This document shows positions 9,001 through 16,755 of a stretch of DNA of 40,751 nucleotides, in pieces. Where the stretch lies: positions 1-40,751 of the forward strand of contig JAAYYB010000076.1 in the NCBI GenBank assembly GCA_012515615.1, in the 5' to 3' direction. Within the stretch, counting starts at the first letter, position 1. Each line of letters opens with the position of its first letter. A program made the position numbers and the translations under genes. The notes under the pieces were generated by a model that did not search any database, was not told the DNA's origin, and saw only the letters and a program-made list of their open reading frames with translations. This DNA is from Fibrobacter sp. (GTDB taxonomy: Bacteria; Fibrobacterota; Chitinivibrionia; Chitinivibrionales; Chitinispirillaceae).

Positions 9001-10717
9001 TCATTTGGATGAGCTGCCTGAGCTTGTAAAATCAGGTTCTATAGAGCGTATCAAAACCGTTTACAGGGAAAAAAGGCGGGTTTCTTTACAGGAATTGCCA
9101 GTTAAAATCGGGGATAAGATAATTTACTTGAATACCGATGATATTCCGATATTTGATGAGCATGGTGAAGTCTATCAGATAATGGTGATGGTTGTCGATG
9201 TGACAAGTCTGGTTGAGAGCAGGAAAAAACAGGAATTTCTAACCGCAAGGTATCAGGCAATTGTAAATACGGTTATTGAAGGTCTGATAATTGTCGATCC
9301 TGATGGAATGATTCTGGAGATAAATCCTGCCGCATTTCAATTCTTTGAACTACCTACAGGCCTTATGCATCACTCTGAGCTGGCCGGGTATGTTGAGTTG
9401 AGCAGGCTGGATGGTACACCGGTTTTGCTGGGTGAGGATCCGATATCTCAGGTTCTGAGAAATAAACCCGTTTCACTTGAAGTATTTGCCGTTAAGATAA
9501 AAAGATCCGGCAAAATGCGCTATGCCATGATTTCCGGAACGTCATTTACATTTGATAGTGGGCAGAAATATCATGTGGTTATAAACATCGGAGATGTTTC
9601 CGAGCTTATCTTCTACCAGCAGCAGCTCAGGGATGAACGTAATTTCAATGAGGCCATTTTCCAGACCCAGGGCGCCCTTGTTGCAATACTTGACAGTAAT
9701 GGAACAATTCAGAAATTCAACAAAGCTGCAGAAAGCGATACCGGCTACAGTTTATCTGAGGTTAAAGATCATTGTTTATGTGATCTGTTCCCGGTTGAAG
9801 AAAAGCAGAGATGGAGAGAGCAGGTTATAAAAGCTGCTCCGGAGAATTTCCCTGTCAGGATTGAAAATTATATATTGACAAAAGATGGAAAAAAACGGTT
9901 TATCCACTGGCGGACTTCAATTATTGCAGATGAAGAAGTCAAAAACATTATTGCTACGGGAATCGACATAACAGACCGGCTAGAGGCAGAATATAAAATC
10001 CGCCTGCTGAATTCAGAACTTCGCAGGAGAGCTTCTGAACTTGAGTATTCAAACAGGGAGCTTGAAGCATTCTCCTACTCTGTTTCCCACGATCTGCGTT
10101 CGCCTTTGGGCACAGTGGGAGGCTTTGCAAATTTACTCAGAGAGGATTATGAATCAAAACTGGACATCCAGGGAAAAGAGTACATTAAGGTAATTTTGAC
10201 AGGTGTGAAAAAGATGAAGAGTATCATTGAAGATATGCTTAGGCTCTCCAGAATCTCCAAAAAGGAATTCAGCCGTTCCAGCATAAACCTTAGTGATATG
10301 GTCAGTTCGTTTCTAAATGAGCTTCATAAATTAGAGCCCGGTCGCAATGTCCGGTTTAATATCCAGGAAAATGTTATTGCTGACGCAGATCCCAGACTGG
10401 TTCATCTGGCACTGGAAAATCTTCTGAAAAATGCCTGGAAATTCACCTCAAAAAGAGATCCTGCAATCATAGAGTTCGGGGTCTTCCGTCAAGACGGAGA
10501 AACAGTTTATTTTATAAAAGATAACGGGGCCGGTTTTGATATGAGCCAAGCCGATAGGCTCTTTGTTTCTTTTCAGAGGCTGCACTCAGACAAAGAATAT
10601 GGCGGAACCGGAATCGGTCTTCCTATAGTAATGAGGGTTATCCTCAGGCATGGCGGGCGGGTATGGGCCAAAGGAGAGATAGATAAGGGAGCATCGTTTT
10701 ATTTTACGCTGCAATAA
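6089..10717 (+). CDS. Membrane-anchored histidine kinase with nine PAS domains
   Basis: This 1542-residue sensor kinase starts with three to four hydrophobic segments (residues 1-95) that anchor it in the inner membrane. Nine PAS-like units follow, starting near residues 113, 256, 390, 520, 654, 789, 927, 1054 and 1186. Each has the typical opening (for example AIVNNMTDGLIIADNQGKI). Most are followed by a PAC-like strand ending in RDIS, RDVT, VDIS or GDVS. The HisKA box is FSYSVSHDLRSPLG with the phospho-acceptor His1334. The HATPase domain has an N box (ENLLKNAWKF), a G1 box (DNGAGFD) and a G2 box (GGTGIGLP). There is no receiver or output domain. The PAS units alternate between two subtypes, which suggests growth by duplication. 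The signal is unknown. The divergent single-domain regulator at 5102 is the nearest candidate partner. Confidence 0.95.
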   Translation: MTRKSDLVLSLSSLILLFIIDSQIPSGFSFWIFYFFPVLFFASRSSSGEAFKFALFATFIMAAGFVFPIGVTHQLTTFLSRIAGILTLWILVFQVIKRAEAYKKLSEEAELKEAIFQNMTEGLVITDSGGNIVIYNKAARDICRNDLFPTHKNRHLWRYCDLDENRIPLRKWPTCRVLQRERFQNFTCKIVNRRTGESFYVSISASPILDRDDRLVLGVLLIRDISGIVEAENKLKTALETSEKRAAEVESRGRYLNAVMEQISEVIFITDQANCILYASRFSEELLGLPFETVVTTPEKKRASSWKIFHSDGRTPADYREMPLYQAVHRGKIIDKQEWTIKSDGMVKTVLVNSRPIKDPQGRIRGAVSGWRDISDLKQVLNENISQRILLETILDNAPVIIILLQCPENRFAFVNSYFQKISGIETKEIQGKTIKEIWPEIDEKVSSIIKASCQKNEPISAEDMLFEIKTKNGTKEIYVSFDLVPLSGDESKKNILAIVRETTENVTTRKQLEETAAFDEAILSNINDALFIIDSKGKLLKTNPAAIRMYGLETIELYQKTGKSESALHAMFKLDGKEIPFERWPVNRLPKGEIISGEELILKDLKRQSEWVGSFSGVPVKDKNGNVEMAILIARDISEQVKSRREAQIQAARYEAIVNNMTDGLIIADNQGKIKFFNPAALSLFGFRSIREVPDDKLGLQKLFGMEDLHGNPISVQNRPLSRALRGEKFTGVEMSITDLRNKKAMIANFSGTPVIDKEGNRILVILTVRDVTELRQRTREAQESKRILDAMLEHLPAGVEIADSRLNIIMSSKYDRDTLGECSGETPEKRADDCMMINAATGKGADSDTHPLNRAIKEGVVTVNEEWRLRDIHGNEKTVLFNATPLIDKENVRVGAIQIWVDISERKHSEVALQRLLSQNRRQKTFLAALLEQVPAGIFLIRPDKMRIEMANSYFRSVIGKEISGIKGIHLDELPELVKSGSIERIKTVYREKRRVSLQELPVKIGDKIIYLNTDDIPIFDEHGEVYQIMVMVVDVTSLVESRKKQEFLTARYQAIVNTVIEGLIIVDPDGMILEINPAAFQFFELPTGLMHHSELAGYVELSRLDGTPVLLGEDPISQVLRNKPVSLEVFAVKIKRSGKMRYAMISGTSFTFDSGQKYHVVINIGDVSELIFYQQQLRDERNFNEAIFQTQGALVAILDSNGTIQKFNKAAESDTGYSLSEVKDHCLCDLFPVEEKQRWREQVIKAAPENFPVRIENYILTKDGKKRFIHWRTSIIADEEVKNIIATGIDITDRLEAEYKIRLLNSELRRRASELEYSNRELEAFSYSVSHDLRSPLGTVGGFANLLREDYESKLDIQGKEYIKVILTGVKKMKSIIEDMLRLSRISKKEFSRSSINLSDMVSSFLNELHKLEPGRNVRFNIQENVIADADPRLVHLALENLLKNAWKFTSKRDPAIIEFGVFRQDGETVYFIKDNGAGFDMSQADRLFVSFQRLHSDKEYGGTGIGLPIVMRVILRHGGRVWAKGEIDKGASFYFTLQ

Positions 10718-10755
10718 ACATAAATTAAAAGAATCACCCCGGGGAGTAAACGATC

Positions 10756-11586
10756 ATGTTATTCGCTAAAAAGCTTCTACTGCTTACGGTTGTGGTTGTA
10801 ATGGCCGGTTCAACTCTCAATGCAGAGGAAAACCGCGCGGTTGTCAGCTTTGGAAAAGATGTAATTGTAAAGAAAGACGACCGGGTAAACGATGCTGTTT
10901 CAATAGGGGGAGATGTAATAGTTGAAGGGGAAGTGGGCAACGATGCTGTAGCGGTGGGAGGATCAGTGATACTGCACGAAGGGGCACTGGTAAATGGAAG
11001 TGCTGTGAGTGTGGGAGGAGAGATCCGGAAGGGTGAAGGCGCAGTTGTAAATGGCGACATCGTGGAGGTGGGTCTGCCCTGGAAAAGAAGTGGCAAAGAG
11101 GTATGGGGGCAGGTTTTCGGGGGGTTAAGGATACTTTCATTCCTGGGCTTTATTGCTTTATCGATACTTTTGGTCGCACTTTTTCCTAGGCAGATAGCCG
11201 CTGTTTCGGAATCAGTTTCTCTGGCTTGGGGAAAATCTCTGTTGTGGGGATTTGTCACGATTTTCGCTGTGGTGCCTGTTGCATTTGTTCTGGCGATCTC
11301 TATTGTCGGGCTGGTTCTCATTCCCTTTGAGTTTGCGGCGGTACTGCTGTTTTCTTTTGTGGGGTACACCGCGATCGCGCACAGGGTCGGGCTTCTCTTA
11401 TTGAGGGCCGCAGGCAGGAAAAACGCTCTTATGATCTGGGAGACTTTACTTGGGTTGGTGCTGCTTGGAATGATCTGCTGGATACCGGTTATTGGCATGC
11501 TGATTAAGTTTGCGGCGGGGATTCTGGGGCTTGGCGCTGTAGTCGAAGCATTTTTCCGCGGCAGAGCGGGGAGTGTGAAAGTGTGA
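10756..11586 (+). CDS. Signal-peptide, bactofilin-like beta domain, multi-helix membrane protein
   Basis: This 276-residue protein has a signal peptide (residues 1-23, ending LNAEE). A short-period beta domain (about 25-110) follows, with repeated motifs such as DAVSIGGDVIVEGEV and DAVAVGGSVIL. This resembles the right-handed beta helix of bactofilin-like or polymer-forming proteins. Residues 120-270 hold four or five hydrophobic segments, with Pro-rich turns such as VVPVAFVLAISIVGLVLIPF. The arrangement fits membrane proteins with an extracytoplasmic polymer-forming domain (DUF8173-like). A GGGGAG precedes the ATG. It lies 38 bp after the kinase and may share its transcript. Its role is unknown; an envelope scaffold is a guess. 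Confidence 0.8.
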   Translation: MLFAKKLLLLTVVVVMAGSTLNAEENRAVVSFGKDVIVKKDDRVNDAVSIGGDVIVEGEVGNDAVAVGGSVILHEGALVNGSAVSVGGEIRKGEGAVVNGDIVEVGLPWKRSGKEVWGQVFGGLRILSFLGFIALSILLVALFPRQIAAVSESVSLAWGKSLLWGFVTIFAVVPVAFVLAISIVGLVLIPFEFAAVLLFSFVGYTAIAHRVGLLLLRAAGRKNALMIWETLLGLVLLGMICWIPVIGMLIKFAAGILGLGAVVEAFFRGRAGSVKV

Positions 11587-12099
11587 TGTCGCGTAATCAA
11601 TAATAGAACAGCTTGCACGGCCATTTCTTCGAAAGCAGAAATCCAGATGAGAAGGGTTCAGTGTTTTGAAACATTGCTAAGACCTTACTGAATGAAAACT
11701 TTAAGGAGAGATGCAAATCTCATAGAAACCGCTTGTTGCAATGTCCCGCCAAAAGCGTTTGAAAGGGTGATTTAAAAAATGAAACAATTCACAGGAAAAT
11801 AAAGGGTCAAAATCACTAATACTGAGTTGCTGAAATCAGGGGCATCGGAGGCGCAGTTCGAAACAGGAATCAAGAGATAGGGCTGATGGGGATTTATTTA
11901 AAAGAAGATGATACCGATACCGATTCTGACCCCGAAAACACATCAGGCAAACAGCAGGCTATTTGACAAATGGACATAAATGTTACAAAGGTTGTTGTCA
12001 ATCATGGGTCTACTCTCTTTTTAGAGGTTTCAACACATCTCTGCATGGCACATTCTTTGATGTCTTTAATCCCCAGCACCATTTTGTATAGGGGAAATC
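11587..12099. other. Intergenic region, 513 bp
   Basis: I see no convincing gene here. It contains a 20-bp sequence (11916-11935, GATACCGATTCTGACCCCGA) that recurs with one mismatch at 36102-36121. A TTGACA at 11963-11968 could be part of a promoter for the small gene at 12100, but no well-spaced -10 box is evident. Confidence 0.6.
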
Positions 12100-12261
12100 A
12101 TGAAAACATTGACTCAGCAGGAATGTGTTGTATGTGGTAAAATCGAAGTGCGGGGGTATTGGTACCGACCCTACAAAACGCCTCCTCATGCTCCCAGCTA
12201 TAAGGGAGCAATCTGTCCTGATTGTGAGAAGAAGAAGATTGCCAGAAAAGAAAATCAATGA
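12100..12261 (+). CDS. Small zinc-ribbon protein upstream of msrB
   Basis: This 53-residue ORF starts at an ATG preceded by GGGGAA. It has two Cys pairs, CVVCG (residues 9-13) and CPDC near residue 41, separated by an aromatic, basic stretch (RGYWYRPYKTPPHAP). This is the size and shape of a one-knuckle zinc ribbon. It ends 14 nt before the msrB start, so the two genes are probably co-transcribed. The msrB product lacks the four zinc cysteines found in many MsrB proteins, which makes a zinc-ribbon neighbour notable, but no functional link is shown. The family is not recognised. Confidence 0.65.
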   Translation: MKTLTQQECVVCGKIEVRGYWYRPYKTPPHAPSYKGAICPDCEKKKIARKENQ

Positions 12262-12275
12262 TACAGGAGTGAAAA

Positions 12276-12725
12276 TTGGCTGAAGAATTCAAAAAACCGT
12301 CTGATGATGAGCTGCAGAAAAAATTAACACCCGATCAATTCAGGGTGACTCAGCAGTGCGGGACAGAACCACCGTTTAAAAATGAGTACTGGGATAATAA
12401 ACGTGAGGGTATCTACGTTGACATAGTCAGCGGAGAGCCGCTATTCGGCTCTAAAGACAAGTTTGATTCAGGCACGGGGTGGCCAAGTTTTTCCCGGCCG
12501 CTGAAATCTCAGAATATAACCGAATCCCAGGACAGCAGTTTTGGAATGAGGCGGCTTGAGGTAAAAAGCAAACTTGCGGGTTCTCACCTGGGGCATCTGT
12601 TCAATGATGGGCCAAAGCAGCTTGGGGGAATGAGGTATTGCATCAATTCGGCATCACTGCGCTTTATACCCAAAGATGATCTGGAACAAGAGGGTTACGG
12701 GGAGTACAAAAAGTTGTTTGAGTAA
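12276..12725 (+). CDS. msrB: Peptide-methionine (R)-S-oxide reductase MsrB
   Basis: MsrB reduces methionine-R-sulfoxide in proteins. The 149-residue product has the family signatures [30 protein letters not shown] and [13 protein letters not shown]. The catalytic residue is Cys122, with His104, His107 and Asn124 nearby. The two CxxC zinc pairs of many MsrBs are missing: the first site reads YVDIVSG and the second AGSHLGH. This is therefore the zinc-free form. Cys28 is a candidate resolving cysteine. The start is a TTG at 12276 with AGGAG six bases upstream; no ATG fits. It lies 14 nt after a small zinc-ribbon gene. Confidence 0.95.
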   Translation: MAEEFKKPSDDELQKKLTPDQFRVTQQCGTEPPFKNEYWDNKREGIYVDIVSGEPLFGSKDKFDSGTGWPSFSRPLKSQNITESQDSSFGMRRLEVKSKLAGSHLGHLFNDGPKQLGGMRYCINSASLRFIPKDDLEQEGYGEYKKLFE

Positions 12726-13074
12726 ATGGAGATTAACTTGCAGGGACGATTTATTAAATTCCAGATCGGTACCCAGATGCTTTCGCCCAGGCCAGGTTAT
12801 TTTTCCCGGATCCCCGCACACATTAACAAAAATCCATAGATACTGTATCAGATTAACCGCAAATATTCAGACCCTATCCGGAACCCCCAATATGGATTTC
12901 TGCTTCAGAAACTTTTGATGGATGCCACAAGATTGATTATCTGTAAATGCAGCAGTGCATGCCCGACAGAAACCCCTGATTTTTCCTGATGATCTTCAAT
13001 CAGCCTGATTTTTTTCTGTTTTTCCAGATTAAACCGTAGTATTATTTGTTGTTGGAGTCGACATTCAAACATAG
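12726..13074. other. Intergenic region after msrB
   Basis: No supportable gene. A weak hairpin (CTGAT ... ATCAG) followed by a T run near 12987-13018 could end msrB transcription, but the stem is only five pairs. The inverted-repeat element at 13075-13141 closes the region. Confidence 0.5.
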
Positions 13075-13141
13075 TACCTGACTCATGCATCAGAGAAGTG
13101 ATGAAGTGCAATTCGCCCTGTCCGGGTGTATATGTCAGGTA
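13075..13141. repeat. Short copy of an inverted-repeat (MITE-like) element
   Basis: The 67-bp segment begins TACCTGACTCATGCAT and ends with ATGTCAGGTA, giving matched outer ends TACCTGAC/GTCAGGTA. Its interior (GATGAAGTGC) matches the left part of the longer copy at 27325-27480, and its right end also matches, so it looks like an internal-deletion derivative. It ends only 20 bp before the ATG of the kinase-like gene at 13162 and so lies in that gene's leader or promoter. Confidence 0.8.
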
Positions 13142-13161
13142 GAACAGGAAAAAATTGATTT

Positions 13162-14907
13162 ATGCTACCGGAACAGCTTCAGAGAAAGACTGCAGAACTC
13201 CAGAAATCAGTAACCCCGGAATCTCTGGTCGATGTTCTGGGGGTAATTTATGTGCACCGGAAAACCAGTGACGGGGGAGATATTTACCTGACCAGGTATG
13301 GTCTTCCTGTTGCCGATCTTCTGTCGCTTGATAACTGGTTTGAGAAAGAGTGGTTTGAGAGTCACAGGGTAAGACTACAGGGGACAAGCTCTGTTTACCG
13401 GGTTGAAACAAAAACCGTTGACGGGAAAAGTCTTGAACTGGTTGTAAAGAACAGCAGAGTGGGTGAGGATGTGCCTCTGGAGACAAAGACTCTGCTTGAA
13501 TTTATAAACGCTGAATTCAACAGCCCCTGGGAGGAGTTCGCGCTTGTTTTTGAGATGTGCCAGGGAAAGTTCGGGCCACAGGAGATCAGGATCTATACCC
13601 AGGAACCGCTTGCGATCTATGTACCGCCTGAGAAGATGCAGATCTGGCAGAGCGGCCGTTCGCAGTCTAAGATCAACAGGATAAGGGCAAGGCACCCCGG
13701 AATTGATCTCGATATACTTCGTCAATACGTGCTGGTTTACGGATGGATAAAAGGCAAAGACGTTGTAGATACGTATCAGGATATTGGTCTTGATGGCAGT
13801 GAGCTTAAGGAAACGCTTGGATCTGCAACGTCCAAAGTTATCCGGGATCTTGATAAGAAAGGCTATGCGGTAGCCGACATGAAGCCGGTGCATATAATCA
13901 TTAAAGAAAATGAGATAGATAGAATCAATAGACTCCTGGCTGCTACGGAACCCGATACAAGGCGGCTTCGTTCGGACATGGTTCACGCTCTGATTGAGCA
14001 GGGGCACTATTCGATAATAGACTATGAGCTTCTTCTGAGGACAGAAACGCATGAAGAGCAGGTGAGAAGCTGGAGACGCCACACATATCTTGATGATCAG
14101 AGAGACCGTTTTATTGCCACCGAACTGCCGTCTCATCTCTCAGAGGTAGAGATCCTAGGGGTTCCCTATGTGCACGGACGTGTGGAAAGCACAGGCGGTC
14201 AGTTATGGGTAGTAGGCAGAAACGGACGTCTCTTTGACTACTTTCTTCCTGAGAGATGGCGAAAGACCGATGCATGGAAGCTGTCTTCAATAAATGATAT
14301 ATACTATACTGTTACAAAAGATCAGATACACATAATATGGAAAACTGCAAAAGTAGGCGAGCGGCCTGTGATAAATTCCTCAGAACCCTACTCCTCAGAG
14401 CTGGAAAAGTTCGGGTACAACAGTCCTTTTGAGGAGTTCGCGATCGCTCATCAGCTCAGCATGATGGGGATCCCGACTGTTTATATGAGGGCAATATACA
14501 TGACAGGAAGCGCCAAGCTGGAGCAGTCGGTTGATATGAGCAGGTATATTTCTCACAAGTCTTTAATCGGTCCCGACGGCTACTCGGTGCTTCGTGAGGA
14601 TCATAACTACATAACCATCAGAGGATACTATAATGGTCCTGATGAGTGGGTTGCCCGTCAGACCGGAATGCTTTGCCGTCCTTTGGATCTCCTTCAGGCT
14701 ACAAACAATGGTGTTGTTGATTCTGTTCTGTATGAAAAATTATTCGACAAATTACAATCACAACTGAAAAATGTCGGATATGACGGACAGTCCCTCAGGA
14801 AAAACGACCTCCTGCTTGCTGTTGACATCAAGGGGGAATTTTTAAAAGACAAAGACGGGCTTCCTGAAGTAAGAATCTGCAACTGTGAATTAATCAGGAA
14901 GATCTGA
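13162..14907 (+). CDS. Kinase/pseudokinase tandem-domain protein, paralogue 1
   Basis: I know no named family for this 581-residue cytoplasmic protein, but kinase-fold landmarks are visible. In the first half: a glycine-type loop GTSSVYRV (74-81), the VVK lysine Lys96, a helix-C glutamate in SPWEEFA (Glu124/125), a hinge-like LVYGWIKGKD (191-200), a catalytic loop VADMKPVHIII (Asp239, His244), and a DFG-like IIDYE (Asp287). The second half repeats the order: LGVPYVHGR, HIIWK (Lys394), SPFEEFA (Glu424/425), and a hinge-like YITIRGYYNG. However, the catalytic Asp position is Ser544 and the metal Asp is Asn574 (ICNCEL). I therefore read it as an active-looking kinase fused to a pseudokinase. It is followed by a close paralogue and a PfkB sugar kinase. 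Substrate unknown; the kinase assignment is inference from motifs. Confidence 0.8.
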   Translation: MLPEQLQRKTAELQKSVTPESLVDVLGVIYVHRKTSDGGDIYLTRYGLPVADLLSLDNWFEKEWFESHRVRLQGTSSVYRVETKTVDGKSLELVVKNSRVGEDVPLETKTLLEFINAEFNSPWEEFALVFEMCQGKFGPQEIRIYTQEPLAIYVPPEKMQIWQSGRSQSKINRIRARHPGIDLDILRQYVLVYGWIKGKDVVDTYQDIGLDGSELKETLGSATSKVIRDLDKKGYAVADMKPVHIIIKENEIDRINRLLAATEPDTRRLRSDMVHALIEQGHYSIIDYELLLRTETHEEQVRSWRRHTYLDDQRDRFIATELPSHLSEVEILGVPYVHGRVESTGGQLWVVGRNGRLFDYFLPERWRKTDAWKLSSINDIYYTVTKDQIHIIWKTAKVGERPVINSSEPYSSELEKFGYNSPFEEFAIAHQLSMMGIPTVYMRAIYMTGSAKLEQSVDMSRYISHKSLIGPDGYSVLREDHNYITIRGYYNGPDEWVARQTGMLCRPLDLLQATNNGVVDSVLYEKLFDKLQSQLKNVGYDGQSLRKNDLLLAVDIKGEFLKDKDGLPEVRICNCELIRKI

Positions 14908-15035
14908 TAAACCAGGGTCGTTCAGGGTTCAGCGGTTCAGCAATGGCAAGAAATAAACCACTTAACCACTTAACAACTAAACCTCTGAACCTTGATCCGT
15001 TGAACCTTTAATACGGGAAAAATTCAGGAGAACGA
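14908..15035. repeat. Low-complexity GTTCA/TGAAC inverted-repeat spacer
   Basis: The 128-bp gap between the two paralogues holds repeated GGTTCAG units (14926-14940) and, after a CTTAACCACTTAACAAC stretch, repeated CTGAACC/TTGAACC units (about 14983-15007). These could pair as an imperfect hairpin. No gene fits. The ribosome site of the next gene (CAGGAGA) lies just before 15036. Confidence 0.6.
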
Positions 15036-16754
15036 ATGGAAGCTACACTTAATTCAGTTACCCCGGAAACTCTTGTCAGTGTTCTGGGAGTAGTTTACGT
15101 GCACAAAAGAACCCGTGATGGCGGAGAAATTTATCTCACAAGGTACGGACTCTCGGTAGCCGAACAGCTGAATGTTGAGAACTGGTATGAGAAAGAATGG
15201 TTTGAGGGTCATAGAGAGAGGCTTGATGGTACGAGTTCTGTTTACAGAGTTAAAACCAGGGAAATCGATGGACAGAGTCTGGATTTAGTTGTAAAGCACA
15301 GCCGGGTTGGCGAGCACGTGCCTGTTGAGACAAAGACTCTGCTTGAATTTTTAAATGCTGAATTCAACAGCCCCTGGGAGGAGTTTGCGCTTGTCTTTGA
15401 GATGCGCGAGGGGAAGTACGGTGCGCCGGATATCAGAATCAACACACAGCAACCTCTTGCCATATATGAGCCTCCTGAGAGGATGCAGATATGGCAAAGC
15501 GGTCGCTCACAATCGAAGATCAACAGGATCAGGGCAAGGCACCCGGGGATCGACCTTGATATACTTCGTCAGTATGTGCTTATTTACGGATGGATAAACG
15601 GGAAGAATATCGTTGAAACTTTTCAGCATATAGGACTTGATGACCAGGAGCTCAAAGAATCTCTGGCCCCTGTTACAGGTAAAGCAACCCGGGATCTTGA
15701 GTTAAAGGGTTACGCCGTTGCGGACATGAAGCCGGTGCATATAATTATCAGGGATAGTGAGATAAAAAAAATCAACAATATCGTAGCTGACACAGAGCCG
15801 GACACCAGAAGGCTTCGCTCAGAAATGGTCCATGCGCTTATAGGTCAGGGATGCTATTCAATTATTGACTACGAGCTTCTTCTGCGGACCGATCCACATG
15901 AGGAGCTTGTGAGCAAGTGGAGACGTCTTTCATACCTTGATGATCAAAGAGATCGCTTTACTGAAACAGAGTTGCCTTCCCACCTCTCTGCGGTGGAGAT
16001 CATGGGTGTTCCATACGTGCACGGACGGGTTGAAAGCACTAGCGGGAAACTTTGGGTTGTTGGAAGAAACGGCAGGCTTTTCGACTATTTCCTTCCTGAG
16101 AGATGGCGAAAGACTCATGCGTGGAAACTCTCAAATGAAAATGATGTATACTACACAGTTACAAAAGATAACATACATATTGTCTGGAAAACTTCAAATA
16201 TTGGAGAACTGCCTGATATTGACCTCTCCGGGCCAATTGCTTCAGAACTGGAAGAGTACGGCTACAACAGTCCCTTTGAGGAGTTTGCCATCGCTCAAGA
16301 GTTGAACAGCGCCGGTATCCCCACCGTGTACATGAGAGCTATTTACATGACCGGAAGCACCAAGCTGGAGCCATCGGTTGACATGAGCAGGTATATATCG
16401 CATAAATTGACTATTGGTCCTGATGGTTATCCGGTGCTAAAGGAGAACCACAACTATATCATGCTCAGGGGCTACTTCAATGGCACAGATGAATGGGTGG
16501 CAAACCAGAGCGGTCAGCTATGCACGCCAATTGACCTCTCGCAGGCTTTAGCCAGTGGGGCCGTTGATTATGCCCTTCATAATAAACTTTACGAAAAATT
16601 GCAGTCACAATTAAAGAATGTAAATTTCGAAGGAAAATTCCTGGGGACAAATGATATCCTTCTTGGTATTGGCCCTGAAGGAGGATTCCTGAAAGACAAA
16701 GACGGGCTTCCTGAAATAAGAATCTGCAACTGTGAATTAATCAGGAAAATCTGA
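15036..16754 (+). CDS. Kinase/pseudokinase tandem-domain protein, paralogue 2
   Basis: This 572-residue protein aligns with the preceding one end to end at a constant offset of nine residues, with most positions identical by eye. The first half keeps Lys87 (LVVK), the SPWEEFA glutamates, the LIYGWINGK hinge, Asp230 in VADMKPVHIII and Asp278 in IIDYE. The second half keeps Lys385 (HIVWK) but has Phe535 where the catalytic Asp should be and Asn565 in place of the DFG Asp. Loss of the same residues in both paralogues means the degenerate copy predates the gene duplication. A good Shine-Dalgarno (AGGAGA) precedes the ATG. The PfkB kinase gene begins one base after its stop, suggesting translational coupling. 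Function unknown. Confidence 0.82.
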   Translation: MEATLNSVTPETLVSVLGVVYVHKRTRDGGEIYLTRYGLSVAEQLNVENWYEKEWFEGHRERLDGTSSVYRVKTREIDGQSLDLVVKHSRVGEHVPVETKTLLEFLNAEFNSPWEEFALVFEMREGKYGAPDIRINTQQPLAIYEPPERMQIWQSGRSQSKINRIRARHPGIDLDILRQYVLIYGWINGKNIVETFQHIGLDDQELKESLAPVTGKATRDLELKGYAVADMKPVHIIIRDSEIKKINNIVADTEPDTRRLRSEMVHALIGQGCYSIIDYELLLRTDPHEELVSKWRRLSYLDDQRDRFTETELPSHLSAVEIMGVPYVHGRVESTSGKLWVVGRNGRLFDYFLPERWRKTHAWKLSNENDVYYTVTKDNIHIVWKTSNIGELPDIDLSGPIASELEEYGYNSPFEEFAIAQELNSAGIPTVYMRAIYMTGSTKLEPSVDMSRYISHKLTIGPDGYPVLKENHNYIMLRGYFNGTDEWVANQSGQLCTPIDLSQALASGAVDYALHNKLYEKLQSQLKNVNFEGKFLGTNDILLGIGPEGGFLKDKDGLPEIRICNCELIRKI

Positions 16755-16755
16755 C

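Noticed and set aside
10734-11624. 296-codon minus-strand ORF opposite the bactofilin-like gene
   Set aside because: Ser/Thr/Pro-rich shadow translation of a GC-biased gene; the plus frame has a signal peptide, beta repeats and membrane helices.
13375-14136. 253-codon ORF on the minus strand inside the first kinase-like gene
   Set aside because: It is antisense to a gene with strong paralogue conservation in the plus frame and has no family features.
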